From Paratinospora sagittata (lineage: Eukaryota; Streptophyta; Magnoliopsida; Ranunculales; Menispermaceae), in assembly GCA_035771175.1 (NCBI GenBank), contig CM069598.1, positions 16,539,438 to 16,603,437 on the forward strand: a DNA stretch of 64,000 nt, in the 5' to 3' direction. Made by a program: the position numbers and the translations under genes. The notes beneath the pieces are model-generated. The model had not been told where the DNA came from and did no database searches. It worked only from the letters and a program-made list of their open reading frames with translations. The first letter of the stretch is position 1. Each line of letters starts with the position of its first letter. This document shows, in pieces, positions 58,580 to 64,000 of this stretch.

Positions 58580-60041
58580 GTAAATTGAAATTGAGTTTTT
58601 ACCTTCACAAAATGTTGAAAACATTGAAAACCATAAAATATAGTCTTCCAAGTTTTTTAAAATCATGATTTGGTTATTGTCCCGTTTTTCAAGTACTCAA
58701 ACAAAGGTGGCCTTATTTTCTTCATGTTTTTTTTTTTCTTTTCCATTAATGATTTACAACAAATGTGAAAATAATAATGTCTACAATAATGTGAGCATTA
58801 AATAAAAAGGTTGTTGTCCTTTTAGAGACATGAGGGGAGATAATTAGATTTGAAATTAAATAAATGATTTGTGTGTGTTGATAAATTGTGTGGTGGAGGA
58901 GAGAGACGAAGAAATTAAAGTTAACGGAAGTCTTGTCAAATAATGACAATCTTAACTTACTTGACGATGAGTGCTAAAACAATTTAAGATATGTACTCAA
59001 ATCTATATTCAAGTTACGGAACAATACATTATATCATCACATCATGAGAGAGAAAAATAAAAATAAAAATACCATCCACTTACCATATACCACATTAATA
59101 TAAATATTATTTTGAATATAATTTTTAGGTTGTAAAAGTATTTCTCAACTTAGTTTACTATCTATATAGTCCACAAAAATATACACTCATATATGCTAAT
59201 TATATCTTTTCCCATTCTCTCTCAAGGCACGTTGAACATGTTGATGATGGGTTGGTTGGAAACACACTAATAATGTGAAAATAATAATGTTTATTGTGAG
59301 CATGAAAGAAAAAGGTTGTCCTTTTAGAGATATGAGGGGAGACAATTAGATTTGAAATTAAATAAATGATTTGTGTGTGTTGATAAATTGTGTGGTGGAG
59401 TGAAGAGGTGAAGAAATTAAAGTTATGGGAAGTCTTGTCAAATAATGACAATCTTAACTTACTTGACAATGAGCGCTAAAACAATTTAAGATATGTACTC
59501 AAATCTATATTCAAGTTGCGGGACAATACATTATACCATCACATTATGAGAGAGAGAAAAAAAAAAGAAAATACTCTTCACTTATCATACACCACATCAA
59601 CATGAGTATGATTTTAAGTATAATTTTTAGGTCGTAAAAATATTTCTCAACTTAGTTTACTATCTATATGGTCCGCAAAAATATACACTCATATATGCTA
59701 ATTATATCTTTTCCCATTCTCTCGCGAGGCACTTTGAACATGTTGATGAAGGGGATTGTTGGTAAGATGAACACACTAATAATGTGAGAAAATCTTTCTT
59801 ATCTATAACGATGGGGTTGGTTGGAAAGATGAACACACTAATAATAGGAGAAAATCTTTCCCATAACAAAATGACAATAACTACTGTAGGGTTAGGCAAT
59901 TTTATACACTTTTGATGTACATGTTAACGTAGCAGCACTCTTGTGACAATACCCTAGTTAGCCAGCTATAAATAACAACCTAAGAGGGCAACACTTCCTT
60001 GTGCTCAAACTTAAATAAATCAATTTTGCTTGCTCATATCA
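58580..60041 (+). repeat. Two TPS promoter blocks upstream of TPS B
   Basis: Block one is about 58580-59270 and block two about 59275-60041. Both contain GTGAAAATAATAATGT, GAGACAATTAGATTTGAAAT or its variant, ATCATCACAT/ATTATGAGAGAG, and end with CATGTTGATGA.GGG. Block two carries a further internal duplicate (59749-59790 and 59810-59853: TTGGT.AGATGAACACACTAATAAT). Confidence 0.75.
59967..59974 (+). promoter_or_regulatory. TATA box of TPS B
   Basis: TATAAATA lies 75 bp before the ATG at 60042, within the conserved block preceding exon 1. Confidence 0.5.
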
Positions 60042-62912
60042 ATGTCTTCTCAAGCCTCTTTTTCTAACCCAACTACATCTTTGAAAAATGAAATTGTACG
60101 TCGATCCACAGATTACCACCCTAGTGTTTGGGGCGATTACTTCTTAGAGCACACTTTGGATATTGGGGTTAGTCCTCCTAATCTTAATCTTATATATATC
60201 TTTTTATTTTATTTCATATGTTATAATCTTAATCTTAATCTTATAATCTTATCTTATCCTATATATATAATAGATCTTTCTCGGGGTCCTCACCGTATGA
60301 CCGTTTTTACCTTTTTTTCTAGATCTATCCACTTATTTGTTCTTTACAAATTAAAATGACATTTAATTAATAAAGGTATTTTAGACATTTTTTTCAATTA
60401 TCTCAAGTTTAATGAATATGATAATTCGTAACTACTCGACCATGTTTCCATTTCCCTCCTCTCCTTCTCTCAACACCTTCTTTCTTAGCTTGAAAAAAAA
60501 AAAAAAAAACTTTTTTCTTACTTTTACTGCAACTGAAACCATTATGAGATTTTTCTCTTATGTACATAAATGAGGCTACGTGCAGTAGTTTTTTTTTTTG
60601 GAAGACAAGTACAACATTCCCTCGAGCAACCCCTCCACAAGGGCATGCCAAGATTAGAGGCAAGGCATTATATATCTTTCTATCAAGAAAATGACAAGTG
60701 GAGCAGCACCGTAAGAAAGCTTGCAAAATTGGATTTCAATATAGTACAATCATTGCACAGGAAAGAGCTAAGTGATGTTTCAAAGTATTTTCCCAACTTT
60801 AACTCCCTTTATTTTCAAAAAAATGCTAATTAAAATGATATTTTTTATAAACACATTTTTCTTTAAAAAAAAAAAAAAGACCTTCTAATCTTGTACTTAA
60901 TGCATAATTTGAAAGAAAAATGTTTTAAGTACTCTAGGTGTCAACGTTATTTTCTAATGCTAGCACCCAGCTCTTTTGAATGTTTTAAGGACGCGCATAT
61001 ATTGTCCAACATTCTAACTTCTAATAGAGGCTGAGTGTCGGCATTAGTACCCAGCGTATCTATGGCATGACTCAATTTGAAAATGTTGTAGTTGATTTTA
61101 TATCATTTGAAATACATGCATAACAATTGTTACTTGTAGGTGGTGGAAGGACTTGGACTTTGCTTCAAAGCTATCCTTTGGTAGAGATAGATTGATAGAG
61201 AGCTACTTTTGGGCCACAGGGGTTTGTTTTGAGCCTTCACGATCCCTTTCAAGAATGTTTTTGACCAAATTGCTAGCACTGGCAGGAATAATTGATGATA
61301 TTTATGACGTTTATGGCACAATTGAAGAACTTCAATTATTTACTAATGCTATCCAAAGGTTTTTCACACATACACTTGCTTTTATTTGGTTTAATGATCG
61401 GGTGATATTTTAGGCCAGCTTATGCGCATTATGAAAAAATACCTCCCCACTTGTCCATCTTTTTTTTTTCTTTTTTTTTATCTTGGTCTTAGCTATCAAA
61501 TGATTCAATAATTATTTTGTTAATTAGGTGCGATGTTGCTGCTATTAATCTACTTCCAAAATATATGAAAGTATGTTATCAGACACTCTTCGATGTTTAT
61601 GATGAAATTGAGGAAATGATGAGCAAGGAGGGAAGATCTTTTCATGTATATTATGCAAAGGAAGGCGTATGTCATGACATGCATATTATTTATATATCAT
61701 GATCATTTATTTAGTAAAATTATGATAATGTACATATATAACAACATAATTTCCTTATTTGTTATTATGGTGTAACAGATGAAAGATTTAACTAGAGCTT
61801 ACTTTATGGAGGCAAAATGGTGCAACAAAAAATATGTGCCAAAAGTTGAAGAGTACATGCGCAATGCATTAGTATCATCTGGATACTACATGATGACTAC
61901 TGCATCTTTTGTTGGACTGAGATATGTATTATCCAAGGAGGCTTTTGAATGGGTGAGGAGTGACCCAAAGCTTGTTAGAGCTTCGTGTATAATTGCTCGA
62001 CTTATGAATGATTTGGTATCCCACAAGGTATAATATTTTTTTAATTTATGAAAAGTCTTTTTTTTTGTTCGATAAAATGGATATAAGGAGAGATATTGAA
62101 CCTATATTTGACGGCGAACATTGTGCACATATGCCCACAAACATCTAAAAAATATTCTTACTGCACCTATGTCAGAGCCAAGGACTACAGGCAAGACCCT
62201 GCACCTATGTCAGAGCTAAGGACTACAGGCAAGACCCAGGACGTAGATGACAAACCTTTCCACATTAAGGCCACCAAGACAACTTGAATTTTGGTCATTG
62301 CGAGAGCGTTGCAATTGCTCAACCAAGCCCGAGTCTTTCATAATACCCTTTTAAATATGAAAGTCGAGCTTGAGTTACATGGAAACACATCCATTAAAAC
62401 ATCAATGAAATGGCCTTGAATCATTTATGTTACAGCGTGATTTAGAACAATCCAATGCTATATTGATGATTGTTTTTCTACCAATGCACCCCTACTACTA
62501 TATAATGGTACTTCAACATATTCCTTTTTAATTTTAATTTTGAGGAAATGCTAGCTTTAATTAGTCACTTATATAGCTTCAAAACTTGTTTTAATTTATG
62601 AAGCTCGAACGAGACAAGGGAGATGTTGCCTCAGCTGTTGAGTGCTTTGAAAAAGAATACGGTGTCAAAGAGCAAGAGGCGTATAATGAGCTTAACAAAA
62701 TGGTAGAACAAGCATGGAAGGATTTAAATGAAGAGAGCTTAAGAACAAACAATACCATCGTCTCCATGCCTTTAGTAATGTGTGTCATAAATCTTACGCG
62801 TATGATCTATGTTATATACAAGCACGAAGATGGATTTAGTTATTCAAATGTAAGGTTGAAAGAACACATAACGTCGCTATTCATAGATCCTGTAGTAGAT
62901 GTGGAACCATGA
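60042..62912 (+). pseudogene. Terpene synthase B (TPS-a, sesquiterpene-synthase-like), internal deletion
   Basis: Exon 1 is 60042-60167 and intact (MSSQASFSNPTTSLKNEIV; RR then eight residues then W, in RRSTDYHPSVW). Exon 2 and the first half of exon 3 are missing: intron sequence up to GGCTACGTGCA (about 60584) runs through a T-tract into exon 3 at 60600. Then 60600-60784 (exon 3 remnant), 61140-61358, 61528-61666 (139 bp), 61779-62027 and 62604-62912 are all open with good GT-AG sites. DDIYD and NDLVSHKLE metal-binding motifs are intact, as is the C-terminus (VVDVEP). The lost part is most of the N-terminal helical domain, so a normal enzyme cannot be made. The open distal exons suggest recent loss or a chimeric transcript. 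Identity to A is high. Confidence 0.92.
62163..62238. repeat. 38-bp tandem duplication in TPS B intron 6
   Basis: GCACCTATGTCAGAGC begins at 62163 and 62201; each unit ends AGGCAAGACCC. Copy A has only one such unit (from 52477), so this arose after the A/B split. Confidence 0.85.
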
Positions 62913-63374
62913 CATGGATTTCCTATCATCTAGCTATTTTCCTAAAAGCACTTAATATGCATGGGGATAACTGTTCAATCCCCATTACATGAAGTAAATA
63001 AGGAAATTGTGCCATTTATAATGGTATGCCTTGGTACTGAAACAAGGGCCATTATTTTAATAGATTGATTTCAAGTTATTGTATTACTAAAATAAATGTA
63101 TTTTCTCTAGTTGTAGGATTTCTGCCTTTGTATCTTTCTTTTTAATGAAGTGTTTGGCATATCTTTTATATTAAAAATTAGTTATAAGGCTAAACAGTAA
63201 TTTAATAAATCTTCATTTCCCTACATGTCTTCTACTTTTAAGCTTACTTTATGTGATTTTTTTTTCCAGTTATAAACTTTTGAATCTTGACATTTTTACC
63301 ATTCTTCTCACACTTATAACTGATTTTAAAAGAGTACATTGATAGATGTTTGTTCAGTTCCTCATGGATCATTG
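62913..63374 (+). repeat. 3' flank of TPS B, duplicate of 54512-54970
   Basis: Collinear and nearly identical to the region after TPS A up to the shared TTGATAGA.GTTTGTTCAG, then unrelated. Confidence 0.85.
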
Positions 63375-64000
63375 ATTCAAAACTACATTCATGTTTATAT
63401 GATTATTATGCATACATATTTTATAATAACTTTAATAAGTATTTGTGATCATATGCATATTATGTATATATATTTATTGATTTGTATTTATTAGGGCATA
63501 TGTTGATTATTTGAGTTCTATAAGAACTCTTGATGAATTTATTAGTATATCTTTAAAAGGAAAATATGTAATTAAGTTTAGAGAAATAAAAGAAAATTTG
63601 TCTTAGCTTGCAGATGAATTATTTTTCAATGGAATTTTTATACCTTAGACAATTTAGTGAAATAGAAAATTAACTCTATATATATGTTGATAAAAAAATC
63701 CATTGAGCTCTTTAATGATTGATCGTTTGAAATCAATAAAGATCATTTTCATCATAATGAATATGATTGAAAATTACTTGATATTAAATTACCATATTTT
63801 TATGCATTTGATATACTTATGTATCTTACAAATTATACAAAGAACATATATTATATTATGCTCTTAAGTAATTTGTTAGCTAGCATGATACAACTTTACA
63901 TCAAGTTGAAGCATTAAAATGGTATATTTTTGTATGACAAATAATATGAATTTATTTTATTCAAGAGCGTCAAGATCATAATTACTTGGATATGTAACAA
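63375..64000. other. AT-rich DNA
   Basis: No recognised gene or element. Short frames have no family signature. Confidence 0.35.

Noticed and set aside
1..64000. CRISPR arrays, bacterial operons, ribosome binding sites
   Set aside because: The window is plant nuclear DNA; the repeats present are tandem minisatellites or transposons without spacer structure.

Overview
The window is nuclear DNA of a flowering plant, most likely a eudicot. It carries a spliced cytosolic-type phosphoglycerate kinase gene with GT-AG introns, plant-specific LTR retrotransposon lineages, MITEs, a tRNA-derived SINE and a TPS-a-type terpene synthase cluster. The background is AT-rich, genes are sparse and repeats are nested several layers deep. 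I see no bacterial-type feature, no CRISPR array and no canonical tRNA or rRNA gene.

Layout. (1) 1-3229 holds the last five exons of a PGK gene, the only protein-coding gene in the window that looks intact; its 5' exons lie outside. (2) 3230-7719 is intergenic with a 155-bp tandem duplication, a 244-bp MITE and old diverged repeats. (3) 7720-22366 is a minus-strand Ty3/Gypsy element of the Tat/Retand type with an antisense ORF between pol and the 3' LTR. It is full of stops, its 5' LTR is truncated, and two other elements sit inside it: a plus-strand chromovirus fragment arranged integrase-LTR-gag (about 11175-15541) and a solo LTR with a perfect CTGAT target duplication (16566-17876). (4) 24603-29906 is a young minus-strand Ty1/Copia element with a perfect AAAAC target duplication, only three LTR differences and one premature stop. 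(5) 32428-34593 is a solo LTR (AAAAA target duplication) inside a local duplication, followed by a three-copy tandem repeat and a hAT-like MITE. (6) About 37735-45014 is a 5'-truncated L1-type LINE split by a plus-strand Copia element (37969-43348, AGGAG target duplication).

(7) 46100-63375 is a decayed terpene synthase (TPS-a, sesquiterpene-synthase-like) tandem array. It contains an isolated exon 1 (46930), a seven-exon pseudogene A (49443-54511) whose last exon is split by a 1.37-kb solo LTR, pseudogene B (60042-62912) that lost exon 2 and most of exon 3 but keeps apparently clean exons 4-7, and several extra copies of the upstream promoter block. A and B share flanks, including a tRNA-derived SINE, so the duplicated unit is larger than the gene.

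In function, only PGK (glycolysis/gluconeogenesis) looks able to make its normal product. The rest records repeated retrotransposon insertion, LTR-LTR recombination and gene-family decay. The least ordinary points are the antisense ORF with its own TATA-like box inside the Tat element, the permuted integrase-LTR-gag insert, the solo LTR family found both in a retroelement and in a TPS exon, and the chimeric TPS promoter junctions.
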